From contig NC_057831.1 in NCBI RefSeq assembly GCF_910594005.1, positions 41,684,001 to 41,748,000 on the forward strand: DNA of 64,000 bases. Direction: 5' to 3'. The notes under the pieces were generated by a model, which was not told where the DNA came from, did not search any database, and was given only the letters and a program-made list of their open reading frames with translations. A program made the position numbers and the translations under genes. This DNA is from Cervus elaphus (Eukaryota > Chordata > Mammalia > Artiodactyla > Cervidae). Below are positions 1-11,589 of this stretch, in pieces (position 1 is the first letter of the stretch; each line of letters starts with the position of its first letter).

Positions 1-1052
1 AAGAAAGTCGCCCAACATCACTCAACTGATAAACGGTCAAATATGTGGTTTAAAAATGTGGAATTAATGAAAGATCTTTAACATTCAGTACACAGTCACC
101 AGAAACTTAGCATTTGGGTTTATATTAACACACTTCACAGAAAAAAAAATTTACTGATGTGCTAACTCTGATGTTGCAGAAATTTAGTTTCTCACAATTT
201 CTATAGTTGCTGATGGCAGAGTAGTAATGATCTTCTGGCATGTTATGGTTGAATTGATACAATAAATTGCATGTTTTCCTTTGATTGTATTAGAAGCTAT
301 AAATGGTTCTATCACTTCTAAAACAGCCTAAGGAATATAACATATTTTTAATTTTATGGGCCTGTCTCCCTTTTTAGAATCAGAATATTCACTTGACAAT
401 CTAAAAATTCTTGTCAACGTCAAAGGAATATCAATTGGTATTGTAGCTGAAAACATGGATTTTTCTGTACTTTTTCCCCAGTTCCTGGAGACATACAGAA
501 ACATTTCTTCTATTTGCTCAGTTTGGAATCTCTAGATTGCTATGGTTTGTTTTATTGTTTTTGTGTTTTGTTGGTTTGCAATTCAAAGCTTCTGAATAGA
601 TAACTTTTAAAAATAGTTGAGCTAAGCATTATAAGAAACACCTTTCCTACTTAATATTTAACTGCAGCGTCTCTTTCTAGTATGGGAGAAGCCAAAACAC
701 ATATTCATTAGTGTAGTAACTATCTGACCTCTTTTAAAGGGGCACAAATTTGCTTTGATACTTCTGAATTACTCCTGAAATTATTCTTTATTCCAAAAGC
801 AAATCAATGAGAGCTCCAGAAACTTGTCAATTGCCATTTCGGGGTACAAAACACAAACTAAAACTCACTTTTAGAAAAAGAATATTATAAGAAAATCACT
901 CAGGATACCTCTTTGGGTAAGTTAGATCTCTGCCAAAACAAAAAATCAACTCATGCATAGAGATTGGACTAAACACCCATCAAGAATCAATATTCAATTA
1001 TTATCGGCCCCAAGAGAGCACTTTTTAGGAGTCATAATATTTATCATGAAAT
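1..1052. other. AT-rich unique DNA, no gene seen
   Basis: No open frame of note, no recognisable repeat and no splice-like or promoter-like cluster could be made out. The stretch is AT-rich with short A and T runs. It ends at the left target-site duplication of the first BovB insertion. Confidence 0.6.
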
Positions 1053-1061
1053 AACTCTTCC

Positions 1062-2074
1062 TTATCATTAAATAACACCTGACCTGCCTCCTGAGAAATC
1101 TGTATGCAGGTCAAGAAGCAACAGTTAGAACCAGGCATAGAACAATGGACTGGTTCCAAATTGGGAAAGGAGTACATCAAGGATGTATATTATCTCCCTC
1201 CTTGTTTAAGTTATATGCAGAGTACACCATGAGAAATGCCAGGCTGGATGAAGCACAAACTGGAATCAAGATTGCCAAGAGAAATATCAATAACCTATAT
1301 ATGCAAATGACACCACCGTTACAGCAGAAATTGAAGAAGAACCAAAGAGCCTCTTGATCAGAGTGAAAGAGGAGAGTGAAAAAGTTGCCTTAAAACTCAA
1401 CATTCAAAAAATTATCACGGCATCTGGTCCTATCTCTTCATGGCAAATAGATGGGGAAACAAGGGAAACTTTAATAAAGTGACAGACTTTATTTCTTTGG
1501 GCTCCCAAATCACTGCAGATGATGACTATAGACATGAAATTAAAACATGCTTGCTCCCTGGAAGAAAAAGTTATGACTAACCTACACAGCATATTAAAAA
1601 GCAGAGACATTACTTTGCTAACAAAGGTCCATCTCGTCAAAGCTATGGTTTTTCCAGTAGTCATCTATGGATGTGAGAGTAGACCTTAAAGAAAGCTGAG
1701 GAATGAAGAATTGATGCTATTGAACTATGATATTGGAGAAGACTCTCAAGAGTCCCTTGGACTGCAAGGAGATCCAACCAGTCCATTCTAAAGGAGATCA
1801 GTCCTGAATATTCATTGGAAGGACTGATACTGAAGTTGAAACTAATACTTTGGCCACCTAATGCGAAGAACCAACTCACTGGAAAAGATCCTGATGCTGG
1901 GAAAGACTGAAGGCAGGAGGAGAAGGGAACAGAGGATGAGATGGTTGGATGGCATCACTGACTCAATAGACATGAGTGTAATCAAGCTGTGGGAGTTCGT
2001 GATGGACAAGGAAGCCTGGTGTGCTGCACTCCATGGGGTCACAAAGAGTCAGACACGACTGAGTGACTGAACTG
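1062..2074 (+). mobile_element. BovB (RTE) LINE, 5'-truncated, decayed
   Basis: This is the 3' third of a BovB LINE, running from the reverse transcriptase region to the terminal tail (agtgactgaactg). The 9-bp direct repeat AACTCTTCC flanks it at 1053-1061 and 2075-2083, so it is one insertion event. The first ~14 bases after the left TSD do not match BovB. The frame of the 70-codon piece at 1145-1357 reads through the RT palm, including the VHQGCILSP motif. At 1300-1311 the catalytic YADD codons have become YAND, and one base is missing just upstream. RTE elements encode an apurinic-like endonuclease plus RT; this copy is dead. Confidence 0.93.
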
Positions 2075-2439
2075 AACTCTTCCCCTCAACATGTCGTTTG
2101 GAAATAATGGAAAGCAAATGCATGGCTGATGATGCTATTTGTCTTCAGTATGTGACAGAATGAATAGGAGACCTGGAATATACAGGCCTGGGTTTGTATT
2201 ATAGATTAACCCCTTGCCAGCAGTACCAATGTCACTTACTTGAATTTCCCTTTTTCCCCTTGTAAGGGGAGACTAATGATGTTTGTCATACCATCGTGGG
2301 TGTGTTCAATAAGTGTCAGTTGAATTTACATCTTGTCTATAAAATTAGTAATGAAACCACATAAATATCTGTTGAGAAAACCAGCCAAGGAGTAGATCAA
2401 ATCGTGTGGGACATTTAGCAGTCACAGGTAAGAGCTATA

Positions 2440-2590
2440 TTGGGTTTGGTCTCTATGAGTTTGCTTGTAGCTCTTAACCATTAGGCGTGTGTTCTTACGC
2501 AAGCAACTCAACCTCAGTATGACTTATTTTCCTCAGGGAGTTGACAGGACCAACTTCCTAATTTTACTGTTAGAAATAAATTCACAAAAT
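2440..2590 (+). repeat. Probable MIR fragment
   Basis: The order of blocks resembles the MIR core and tail (a 'tagct..gtgtg..acttgggcaag..cctcagt..ttcctca' pattern) in degraded form. It is an old tRNA-derived SINE shared by all placental mammals. Divergence is high, so the limits are approximate. Confidence 0.4.
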
Positions 2591-2689
2591 GTGTACTTAA
2601 CACAAAAGAAGACACAAGGGGAACTCAGTCAATAAAATTTGCTGATATTGGTATTTTTAATGAGGAGAATAAACAAAATGCATCATTTT

Positions 2690-3060
2690 AATAACAAGTT
2701 TAAGTTTGTGTCCCAGACACCATCCAGGTTTCTGGGGATGGAGTGATCAACAAAACCACAAGCTCTCCACTCTTAAGAAAGTATTTCCTGGTAAAGAATA
2801 GATGGGACAAAATCAAAGTGATAAATGCTCGTTAAGAAAATAAAACAAAGTAATTGCAGAGAGAGTAACTGTAGATGTGTGTGAGCTTATGTGGGAGAGG
2901 GGATTCATATGTTTAGGAGGTACTGTAAAAGCGCAACATAGGGTGAACATGGCATATCTCTCTGAGAAAGTAACCTTTGAACTTTGACCCAAAGAATAAC
3001 CAGCCAGCTACGCAGGGTGAAGTGTCTGCAGGACTGTGCACACACTTATTCAAGGTGAAT
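2690..3060 (-). repeat. L2 LINE 3' fragment
   Basis: Read on the plus strand, the segment follows the reverse complement of the L2 3' end. A degraded 'ccaggcactgttctaggtgctggggatacagcagtg' block comes first. A 'ctctgagaaggtgacatttgagc'-like block follows at about 2960-2985. Only mosaic similarity remains, as expected for an element older than the placental radiation. Confidence 0.55.
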
Positions 3061-3205
3061 TTCCAGACCTTCTGCAATTTATAATTCTGTAAACCTAGAG
3101 TAGTGAATGGGATCCAGATTTCAATACCTGTAACTTTATTCACTCTGCTTTAGCAAAAGGAATATCCACAGATATATAACCACACACAGAAGAGAGGCCT
3201 TTGGG

Positions 3206-3462
3206 GAAGCGGGATGAGATGAACTGGGAAATTAGGGTTGACATGTATAAGCTATTGATACTATGTATAAAACAGGTAACTAATGAGAACCTACTGTATA
3301 GTTCAGGGAACTCCTCTCAGGTCTCTGAGGTGAGCTAGGTGGGAAGGAAATCCAAAAGGAGGAGATACATGTATACGTATAGGTGATTCACTGTGCTGTG
3401 GAGTAAACTAACACAACACTGTAAAGCAAAGGTGCTACAGTGACAATTAATTTAAAAAAAGG
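3206..3462 (+). repeat. L1 3' UTR fragment, older artiodactyl type
   Basis: The blocks 'gggaaattagggttgacatgta', 'taactaatgagaacctactgta', 'cagggaactc' and 'gattcactgtgctgtg..taacacaacactgtaaa' are the ordered landmarks of an older cetartiodactyl L1 3' UTR. The tail is A-rich (ttaatttaaaaaaagg). No coding remnant is present. Confidence 0.75.
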
Positions 3463-3507
3463 AGAGAGGTCGTTAAATCACTGAACCCATCATGTTCTTT
3501 GGAATCA

Positions 3508-3665
3508 GAGGTTCTCAACTATGAGGCTCACTAGCTGGGTGCAGGTGGACCCGTTCCTTAGCCAACCTGAGGCTCAGTTCCCTCATCAGTGGACCAGGCC
3601 TGATATGACATCATCAATGGGATGCTTCCAGAGCAGTGCTTAGTGAGAGCAGACCTTCAAAACTG
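3508..3665 (+). repeat. MIR SINE
   Basis: MIR landmarks occur in order: 'gctcactagctgggtg', 'ccttagccaacctgaggctcagttccctcatcag' and 'gagcagtgcttagt'. The same family recurs immediately downstream in the same orientation, so the two are separate insertions or a tandem pair. Confidence 0.75.
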
Positions 3666-3679
3666 CAATTATTGTCGCT

Positions 3680-3850
3680 ATCAGCTTAAGGGCTCTGCTG
3701 TCCACCAGCAACGTGACCCCAAGTAGACTCCAGTCATTCCGTGCCTCAGCCCAAATAATAATACAGATTTATTAGGCTTGTATGAGCAATAAACTGCATC
3801 GTGTCAAACACTTTGAATGCATCCTGGCACAGAGTAAAACTCATTAAGTC
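3680..3850 (+). repeat. MIR SINE, second copy
   Basis: A second MIR in the same orientation, with 'gtgaccccaag..cattccgtgcctcag', 'taataata', and the tail 'catcctggcacagagtaaaactcattaa'. The last block matches the MIR 3' consensus 'tgcctggcacatagtaagcgctcaataa'. Confidence 0.7.
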
Positions 3851-6187
3851 CTAGTACTAGTGTCAGCTACGGCTTTGACATCCATCATGACAGAGTATAA
3901 CCACAGGCTCCTAGACTACTATGAAAGAAAGGACCGTTGACTTACAAAACACAATGGACTAAGTTATCCCCATGCAAAATTTATCTAGTACTAAGAATAA
4001 TCACTTGCACCATTCCTGTATTTTACTCCTGATGATTTTTAAGTATTAATTAAATTTATTGTGATGATAATTAAATTAATCATTATTTAACACCACATCA
4101 TGGTCAGTAAGAACCCTTTGGATAATTGGGTTTTAGACGGATAATTTTAGATGGATTTACACATTTCCCTAAGATTGAATCTTACTGTCACCTCAAGCTT
4201 TTCAATCAACACTAGCTCTATTTTATGCGCCATTTACAAAGCATACAAATAACTTTACTACATTACTGATTTTTTTTAAAGAAGTGAAAGCATTCAACTA
4301 AGTCTTTCTAGTTTCACATTAGCAGAACACACAAATCCTCTGAAGTCAAAAATAACAGAATATTTAACTTAGAAGGTGATCTGAGAAGGTTTTGTTTAAA
4401 GAGAGCAATCATGTTACTTTTCACAGACATTAATTATTGATCAGGACACTTTTATCCCTTAGCTGCCCCCAGCTATAGTTTAAACACTGAATTTTAAGAA
4501 GTCATTCCCAAGTATCAAGTTATAGAAGAGAAGACATATTGACTTGCTCTGATCTGGGCTCAGCCCGCATATTAGAGTTGACTTCTGAGGAGTCTGAAGT
4601 CCTCAGAGATGAACTTATTTTCCTGACCTGGAAGGACAACCTATGTTTCCAGAATCCTCATGTGCATGCTTTGGTCACCGCTCCTTGCTACCTGCTGTTT
4701 AACACCCACCTGAACAGGGCTGAGGACCTGGGAGGAATGGAATTACAGCATGGGTTAAAATCCTCATCCTTCTCTGCTGGAGCTCAATGCACTGCTCAAC
4801 TAGGCTTCCTGCTCTTGACTTGCTTCCCTTTCCATTTTCACCGACATCCATATCCTGCTACATCTAACCTGAAAAGGCAAGGACTACAGGCCTTATACTC
4901 ATCCATTACACTGTACTCATACTCAAGAACAGCAACCCACTAGCAGCAATGCTGACTATAAATATGAGTGATGGTGTCCTCGCCCGTAACCTTGCTCTGC
5001 ACGTCAATTACTCATGGCTTCCCCTGCTGAAAATTTAGCACAATGACTCCCTCCCCCACAAGCTTCCTTCTTAGTATTTCACTTCCACAGCCCAACTTAG
5101 CCAGTCAGTGACTAGAATCTAGTGGTGTGGGGAAAGATTGTTTAGTGCCCTGCTGACATTTATATTAAGCCATGGCAGCACAAGAAAAATTCTGGTAGCA
5201 ACTGTGCGATTTAAATGGCTGAAAACACTCATAGCACAACCATGTACAAATGATAAAAACTACTAATAATGGAAAAATTGGCTTACATTCAAGTGCTAAT
5301 TAAATGCATGTTTTTATTAAAGTAATATTATATTTGGTCAGTAAGTAGGAGAATAATGGGCTTTGGGAGATTGATTTTATTAATAAATATTTGTTCTGCT
5401 GGCAGCACAGCAAAATGAAAAAGAGAACTAGGAGACACAAGGTCTTAATTATTCTAATTGTGAAAAGCATCCGATAACTTTTCAACAATATGATTTCTAA
5501 ACTGAAGCAAGGCATTTACTAGAATGTGATACACGGTCTTTCTTTTTGTACTTTTTCTTAAATGCCCTACTGAGACTTGTTCTGTGGAAAAACTGGAAAT
5601 AATCCAAATGTTGGAGAAAAAAAAAAAATTACATTATATGTAACTGTCCAGAACAGAATTCAGCCTATAAAGCCAACAGCAAAGCAAAATTACATATTCA
5701 CTCCAAAGAATATTGCATAGATATTACACAATCTCTTTCTCTTTTTACAATAACTTATAAGAAAATGTAAAATAAAATAATTACATTCAAATAAAAAAGA
5801 ATGAAAATTCAACACGTAAGTTTGTAAAACAGGAAATCGAAAAAAGGAAAACGTAATCCATCATAACATTAAAGTATCTGCTTCCTATAATGAAGTTATT
5901 TAATTTTTAATGATTTCTTCTTGATTTATCTTTTCCAAATTCACTCCAATGTAGGCAGAGAAGAAATATGGTATTAGTTAAAAACAAATTCATTTTCAAA
6001 AAGTCCTTACTTCACAAATTGGAAATGACATAAAGGGCTAAATGGGGACAGAAGAGGATGCTGTGGTTAACATACATTGGCCATTCATATGATGGATAAT
6101 TATGAGGTTATTAAAAAATCGTGGCTTGAGAAAAAAGATTTAATGATACAACCTTAAATGCAAAAAAAAAAAAAAAAATTGATCATC
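3851..6187. other. Mostly unique AT-rich DNA
   Basis: No gene is supported. The 134-codon frame at 4539-4943 has no recognisable domain, no signal peptide, no Kozak-like context and no similarity I know, so I read it as chance. Between about 5580 and 6180 there are phrases resembling an old L1 3' region (a 'tggaaataatccaaatgt' block and a 'gatggataattatgaggttattaaaaaatc' block, then an A-run at 6162-6178). They are too degraded to call firmly. Confidence 0.5.
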
Positions 6188-6345
6188 AGTCATTCCATAC
6201 AATAATCCCTAAAATGACTAGTGGAAATCCACTAGAGCCACACTGTCTACTGGATATATAACATGTACTGCAAAGACAATTTGAATTCTTCTAGCCATAT
6301 TTTTAAAAGTACAAAGAAACAGGTGGAATTAATTTTAATGAAGTG
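6188..6345 (+). repeat. Old mammalian DNA-transposon-like repeat, family unsure
   Basis: The phrase 'ctagccatatttttaaaagtacaaagaaacaggtggaattaattttaat' strongly resembles a mammal-wide non-autonomous repeat of the type '(ct)agccacattaaaaaagtaaaaagaaacaggtgaaattaattttaat'. I recognise the pattern but cannot assign the subfamily. Confidence 0.45.
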
Positions 6346-6555
6346 TACTATAAATAAAGATGAAAACCACTGACCAACATTTAAATATTTCATCCAAGTT
6401 ATCTGTGGACTGAGGCAATGAGATTCTTCTACCAGTAATCAGAACTCTCTCCCAGTCATGATTATTCTTTCTTTGAATGAATGCTCATAGAGTCTTTTTA
6501 TAAGCATGAAATAGGTAGCGGGGCCTCAGAAGACTGGGAGGAGGTACAGAGAGTG

Positions 6556-6755
6556 GGGCTTCCCTGATAGCTCAGTTGGTAAAGAATCTGCCTGCCATGC
6601 GAGAGACCTGGGTTCGATCCCTGGGTTGGAAAGATCCCCTGGAGAAAGGAAAGGCAACCCACTCCAGTATTCTGGCCTGGAGAATTCCATGGACTATTGT
6701 CCATGGGGTCGCAAAGAATCAGACATGACTGAGTGACTTTCACTTCTCACTTTTC
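6556..6755 (+). mobile_element. Bov-tA SINE with perfect TSD
   Basis: A complete Bov-tA. A tRNA-Glu-like head comes first (gggcttccctgatagctcag, with a B-box-like ggttcgatccctgg). The BovA body follows (ggcaacccactccagtattctggcctggagaattcc), then the BovB-like tail (gtcgcaaagaatcagacatgactgagtgac). The 10-bp direct repeat ACAGAGAGTG flanks it exactly at 6546-6555 and 6756-6765. Bov-tA has no coding capacity and is mobilised by BovB enzymes. The head can act as an internal RNA polymerase III promoter. Confidence 0.95.
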
Positions 6756-7220
6756 ACAGAGAGTGTTAGAACTGGAAGGGGTGGATTCATGCCACAATCG
6801 GAGAAGTGCTCTAACATTCAAAGTCTATCATCCCCAGATGAGTGAGAGGGTATACGTCTTCTTGTCTAGGGCAGTGCATGGTGCACTGTTATGGGACATT
6901 CTGGAATGCATCCCAGACAAGGAGCACAGGTTCACTGAATAACAAGTCCTGAACCCTGCAGGGCTGAGTTCACTTGGTTGCCCAAATGATCCACTTCCAT
7001 TAGGATTTTAACTACCCTTGTTGACCGTGTACAATAGATAAAGCCCATGGCTATGTAATTCTCTAACAAAATCGCACATGCCATGTGCCTGTTATACACA
7101 AAGTGGTGATCACTGTGATTCTGCACAAGTCTATGAGGTCAGCCTAGTTGTAACTAACAAATACACTTAGCTTTGCTCTTTTCTCACCATGAAGGTTTAT
7201 CTTTTTTTTTTTTTTAAACT

Positions 7221-7293
7221 GGGAGGCCTGGCGTGCTGTGGTTCATGGGATCGCAAAGAGTCGAACACAACTGAGCGACTGAACTGAACTGAA
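7221..7293 (+). mobile_element. Very short BovB/BovA 3' tail
   Basis: Only the last ~73 bases of BovB remain, from 'gggaggcctggcgtgctg' to 'gcgactgaactgaactgaa'. A T-run (7202-7215) lies immediately upstream. The terminal 'actga' repeat is present, so this is the true 3' end with extreme 5' truncation. No TSD was found. Confidence 0.85.
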
Positions 7294-7454
7294 TATATAA
7301 GAACTGGTTTAAATTTTGAATTTCAGCCATTGAATATTATTCCACTAAAAACAACAGTCCACTCAGGATTGTGAAGCAAAGCCTTAAAGAGTCTGAAAGG
7401 ATAAATTCACTATTTTTTAATGTCTTCTGAGAGCCAGGATGTTAACTGGAAGTG

Positions 7455-7612
7455 GTAAGTACAGAAGGACTTGGATCTGTCTGCTGAGCTGATTAATCTT
7501 GGATAAGTTACTTCTCTAAGTTTCAATTTTCTCAGCAGAGGGGAATAATGAAAAGTAAATCTCCACAGTTGGTTATTTTGAGGATTAAATAACATAGGTA
7601 GAGTGCTTTTTC
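7455..7612 (+). repeat. MIR SINE
   Basis: Ordered MIR blocks are visible: 'ctgattaatcttggataagttacttctctaagtttcaattttctcagca', 'ggggaataatga' and 'ttattttgaggattaaataacataggtagagtgct'. The orientation is plus. A preceding 61-codon frame on the other strand is chance. Confidence 0.75.
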
Positions 7613-8463
7613 TACAAAGATGCTAAGTTTTCCTTTCAACCTTGGTCCAGGCATCCTCCTTTTTGTGGAAAAACGAGGGTTGGCAAAAGGAAGAAAACAA
7701 TCTCTGATTTATTTCAAATTGGAAAAATTCTCAAGTTTGCTTTTTATGGTTTGAAAAAAGAACTTGGAGACAATGCACAGAATTTGGAAGCGGCCTGTGA
7801 GTTGTAATAGGTTTGCTAGGAAATGGTCTGAGTGCCAGGAACTCTGGATCAGAGGAAAATTTATGCAATTAGATCATTTGGTCTAAATGTGATTATACAT
7901 TTTAGTAATGAACAGTATAATTCTGTAGGTAAAGCCAGAATAATAGCGGGAAAACAGTAAGAAGATATTTGATTTATTGCAGAAGTTTCACAGACCTGCA
8001 GAACTGGAAACCATGTATGTATGATAAGCAAGAATTTTTCCCATAATGGCTAGAGATAACAAGTGACTTATTTTAGACAACTGTGTGGTGAAAAGAGAAG
8101 GTATAGACTGGCAATTCTAGGAATGTGGCTATAATGCCAACCTGGAGACAAATTTTGACATTTAGAAGAAGAGGAAAGGCAAAGATGCTCAAGGTGGCAA
8201 TGCTGAGTACGTGCCAATTAATGGGCTAAGTTTGCCACTCAGAAGAAGAAGAAGAAGAAAAGCCCAATGAGAAAGCTTATAAATGAGCTAGTCTGATTTG
8301 GAGATAAAGTGGAAGAAGACAGAGCCTTGGGCTATATCATGACACCAGGACATTTGTTTCAGAAATGTATTTATATAAAAATGAAATAAAGTGTGGCATA
8401 TTTGAACCCATAGTTGGTGATGATTAATCATATCTGGCCAGAAGCAGCACTCTGAATATATTA
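7613..8463. other. Unique AT-rich DNA with a short GAA run
   Basis: No gene or clear mobile element. A short (GAA)n run lies at about 8241-8260. Nothing else stands out. Confidence 0.5.
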
Positions 8464-8880
8464 ATCACTGTCAACTACCGCCCTGGCTTCTAGAAGATGC
8501 TAGAACATGGTGAATGTGCTCTTTAAGATTAGCTGAGGCTCTGCTCCCCACCCTGAGAAGACCGGTCCTTATGGCAGCCTCTGCTGCCCTCTCCACGGAA
8601 GGTTCAGATGGGGATAAGACCCCCCGCCCTGTCCTCTTTTGTCTTGTCTGCTGCCCCTTGTGCTTCTTAGAACTGGTAACAGCCCAGGCCTCTTCCAACC
8701 ACCTGGCCCTGCTGGAAGGGAAACCATGGAAAGCACAGGAGCTAAAGAGTAGATTTTGCGAAGGTGCGGGGAAGAAGAGTTTTCGCCTGGGCAGTTCAAT
8801 TCACAACCCCTTTGCTCCTCTCCATAAAGGCTTTGTACTGACACAGTGACTCTGGGAGATCCAGGTCACAGCTGTGCCCA
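8464..8880. other. GC-richer segment with long frames on both strands, origin unknown
   Basis: This ~400-bp block is clearly richer in G+C than its surroundings. It has an ATG-started 111-codon frame on the plus strand (8514-8849), plus 91- and 75-codon frames on the minus strand. Neither translation shows a motif or family I recognise. Being open on both strands suggests composition rather than coding. It could be a remnant of a processed gene copy, an LTR, or a regulatory segment. No poly(A) tail, TSD or splice signals were found. Confidence 0.35.
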
Positions 8881-8985
8881 CTTGTGATGGAGCCTAGTGT
8901 TTTCCCCTGTTTAAGCTGAGTGACCGTCACAGAATATTCACTACCACTGTGACAGTCAAAATAAGAACAATGTTAACAGGAATGT

Positions 8986-10048
8986 TAAAGTCAAAGCCTT
9001 TGGCTGTGTGGATCACAACAAACTCTGGAAAATTCTTAAAGAGATGGGAATACCAGACCACCTGACCTGCCTCCTGAGAAACCTGTATGCAGGTCAAGAA
9101 GCAACAGTTAGAACTGGACATGGAACAAACAGACTGGTTCCAAAGTGGGAAAAGGGTATGTCAAGGATCGATATTGTCACCGTGCTTATTTAACTTATAT
9201 ACAGAGTACATCATGTGAAATGCCAGGCTGGATGAAGCACAAGCTGTAATAAAGATTTCTGGGAGAAATATCAATAACCTCAGATACACAGATGACACCA
9301 CCCTTATGGCAGAAAGTGAAGAAGAACTATAGAGCCTCTTGATGAAAGTGAAAGAGGAGAGTGAAAAAGTTGGCTTAAAACTCAACATTCAGAAAACTAA
9401 GATCATGGCATCCAGTCCCATCACTTCATGGCAAATAGGTGGGGAAACAATGGAAACAGTGAGAGACTTTATTGTTTTGGGCTCCAAAATCACTGCGGAT
9501 GGTGACTGCCACCATGAAATTAAAAGACGCTTACTCCTTGGAAGAAAAGCTATGACCAACCTAGAGAGCAAATTAGAAAGCAGAGACATTACTTTGCCAG
9601 CAAAGGTCCATCTAGTCAAAGCTATGGTTTTTCCAGTAGTCATGTATGGATGTGAGAGTTGTACTATAAAGAAAGCTGAGCACTGAAGAATTGATGCTTT
9701 TGAACTGTGGTGTTGGAGAAAACTCTTGAGAGTCCCTTGGATTGCAAGGAGATCCAACCAGTCCATCCTAAAGGAAATCAGTCCTGAATATTCATTGGAA
9801 GGACTGATGCTGAAGCTGAAACTCCAATACTCTGGCTACCTGATGCGAAGAACTGACTCACTGGAAAAAAACCTTGATGCTGGGAAAGATTGAAGGCAGG
9901 AGGAGAAGGGAACAGAGGATGAGATGGTGGGATGGCATTTATAGACATGAGTTTGAGCAAACTCCAAGAGTTGGTGATGGACAGGGACGCCTGAGTGCTG
10001 TGATTCATGGGGTTGCAAAGAGTCAGACACGAGTAAGCGACAGAACTG
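8986..10048 (+). mobile_element. BovB LINE, 5'-truncated, with 11-bp TSD
   Basis: The copy starts in the RT domain ('gtcaaagcctttggctgtgtggatcac', the AKAFDCVDH region) and runs to the 3' end (agtaagcgacagaactg). AACAGGAATGT is repeated exactly at 8975-8985 and 10049-10059. Coding remnants lie at 9008-9193 and 9339-9686 in different frames, so frameshifts are present. At 9285-9296 the catalytic YADD has become YTDD. It sits between two unexplained GC-rich segments. Confidence 0.95.
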
Positions 10049-10119
10049 AACAGGAATGTAAGACCAGCATGTTGTTGTTTCTGTTGTTTTACGATCAAAA
10101 GAATCTAATCTTTTTTTTT

Positions 10120-10305
10120 TTTAAGAATTTTTTATGTGGGCCAATTTTTAAAGTCTTTATTGAATTTGTTACAATATTGCTTCTGTTTTATGGTTTGTTT
10201 TTTTGGCCGTGAGACATGTGGGATCTTAGCTGCCTCATCATGGATTGACCCTGCACCCCTGCATTGGAAGGTGAAGTTTTTAACCACTGGAGTGCCAGGC
10301 AAGTC
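10120..10305 (-). mobile_element. CHR-type tRNA-derived SINE
   Basis: On the minus strand it reads as a cetartiodactyl CHR SINE. The visible plus-strand landmarks are 'tttggccgtgagacatgtgggatcttagctgcc', 'gattgaccctgcacccctgcattggaaggtgaag' and 'ttaaccactggagtgccaggcaagtccc'. The tRNA-like head is at the right end. The left end runs into a degraded A-rich tail, seen as T-rich on the plus strand. Confidence 0.88.
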
Positions 10306-10549
10306 CCTTTTTATCTTGTAAGGTCATTTGAGCAGTCTTACTAATTATGTAAGCGAATGTACACTGCCTTGAGAGAAGGCAACAGTAATTGTGCGTCTGT
10401 ATTGTGTGTATGCACATGTTTGCGTCATACAGCAAAAAACTATTTACTACCTTGTTCTGCAGAACTGGTTCTTATAGGGAAGGTGGGCTGCCTAACACAG
10501 AGGAAGTAACTCCCCATGATGGTGAGTCAAGCTGAGATGGCCTCAGGGG

Positions 10550-10924
10550 TCACTCATTCTTGAGCAAAGCCTGTGGTTGGCACTGGAAGTCCCGCAGGAT
10601 CTGGAGACCATAGTACTCTGCGTAAGGACCGAGAGCTGGCACCCCTGAGCCGAAGCGCGGTGGTTTTCCTGGGAGCTGGTTAGCAAAGACCAGAAGGTAG
10701 ACAAGAGGCTTTAGGACTACAAAGGAGCCATCTGCAACAGCGACACCATGTGGCCATGACATGTAGTAGCAGCCGTGGACTAGGACGCTCGTTTCTGTCT
10801 CCACTAACCCTATGTGGGTGACGCTTCTTGGGTTATCCAGACTGAGAGCAGGCAGTGCAGGGACAGGAACGCTCAGGTCTCCTCCCACCAGTGGGGCACT
10901 TGGTCTGAACAGTGTATCGTTTTA
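10550..10924 (-). other. GC-richer segment with a 120-codon open frame, no family recognised
   Basis: The minus-strand frame is open from just after a TAA at 10922-10924 to a TGA at 10550-10552. Its first methionine is internal; the longest conventional call starts at a GTG. Base composition is far richer in G+C than the flanks, and the translation is not low-complexity. Neither splice-like borders nor a poly(A) tail are clear. It may be a fragment of a processed gene copy or an old exon, or chance. I recognise no domain and assign no function. Confidence 0.3.
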
Positions 10925-10984
10925 AATGAGAGGATGTGATCTTTGGGCGCTTGCAAGGTTTGTTCCAGGTCATCCCACTTGCAA

Positions 10985-11195
10985 TAATAAAGCACTGTGC
11001 TTAACATGCATCAGTCTCAAGTAATATCCCTATAATAACTCTCAAGACAGCTTTAGCTACACCATTTCACACAAGGAAAACTGAGGCCCAGAGAATCTGA
11101 AAAATCTACCCAAAGTCACTTAGGCAGCAAGGGGCACAGCAGGGACTCACGTGGAAGCTCCTTTGTCTTCAGAGTCCTGGGCTCCCAATCCTGTC
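10985..11195 (-). repeat. MIR SINE
   Basis: The plus strand shows MIR in reverse: 'aataactctcaagacag', 'atttcacacaaggaaaactgaggcccagagaatctgaaaaa', 'cccaaagtcacttaggcagcaaggggcacagcagggactcacg'. A smaller MIR-like scrap in the same orientation may exist at 11400-11470 ('gacttgccctagagcaaagagctagcaag'). Confidence 0.75.
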
Positions 11196-11589
11196 CTCAC
11201 CTCCCTTACGGCTTGAAAATAAATGCCCCCCAGGTTCCCCTGCCAGCACTACTGATCTACAGCACTTGTGCCAGATTAGTGATTCGAAAATTCTCAAATA
11301 ATTATTCTCTGCTTGATTTCTCACAGATAGCAAGATCTTATTGAAAAAAATTTTTTTGATCTTCCTATAGTTTAATCAAGAAGATAAAGGAAAGATGACT
11401 ATGATCTCATCTTATAAATGAAACAGAGAGAGACAGGAAGACTCTCTGACTTGCCCTAGAGCAAAGAGCTAGCAAGGGGCACCCCTTCGGGTGCTCACTG
11501 AAAAGTCTGCTGCTGGCTGTAAACAAAATCTTATCTCATCCCTTGGAAACTGAGCAGTGGAGGAGTGGACTGAGAGTCAAAGCCAGGTT

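Noticed and set aside
4539..4943. 134-codon plus-strand frame
   Set aside because: No domain, signal or family resemblance, no gene-like surroundings. A frame of this size is expected by chance in 64 kb read in six frames.
6556..6640. tRNA gene in SINE heads
   Set aside because: The B-box-like tRNA-derived heads belong to Bov-tA and CHR SINEs with TSDs and non-tRNA bodies; they do not fold as intact tRNA genes.
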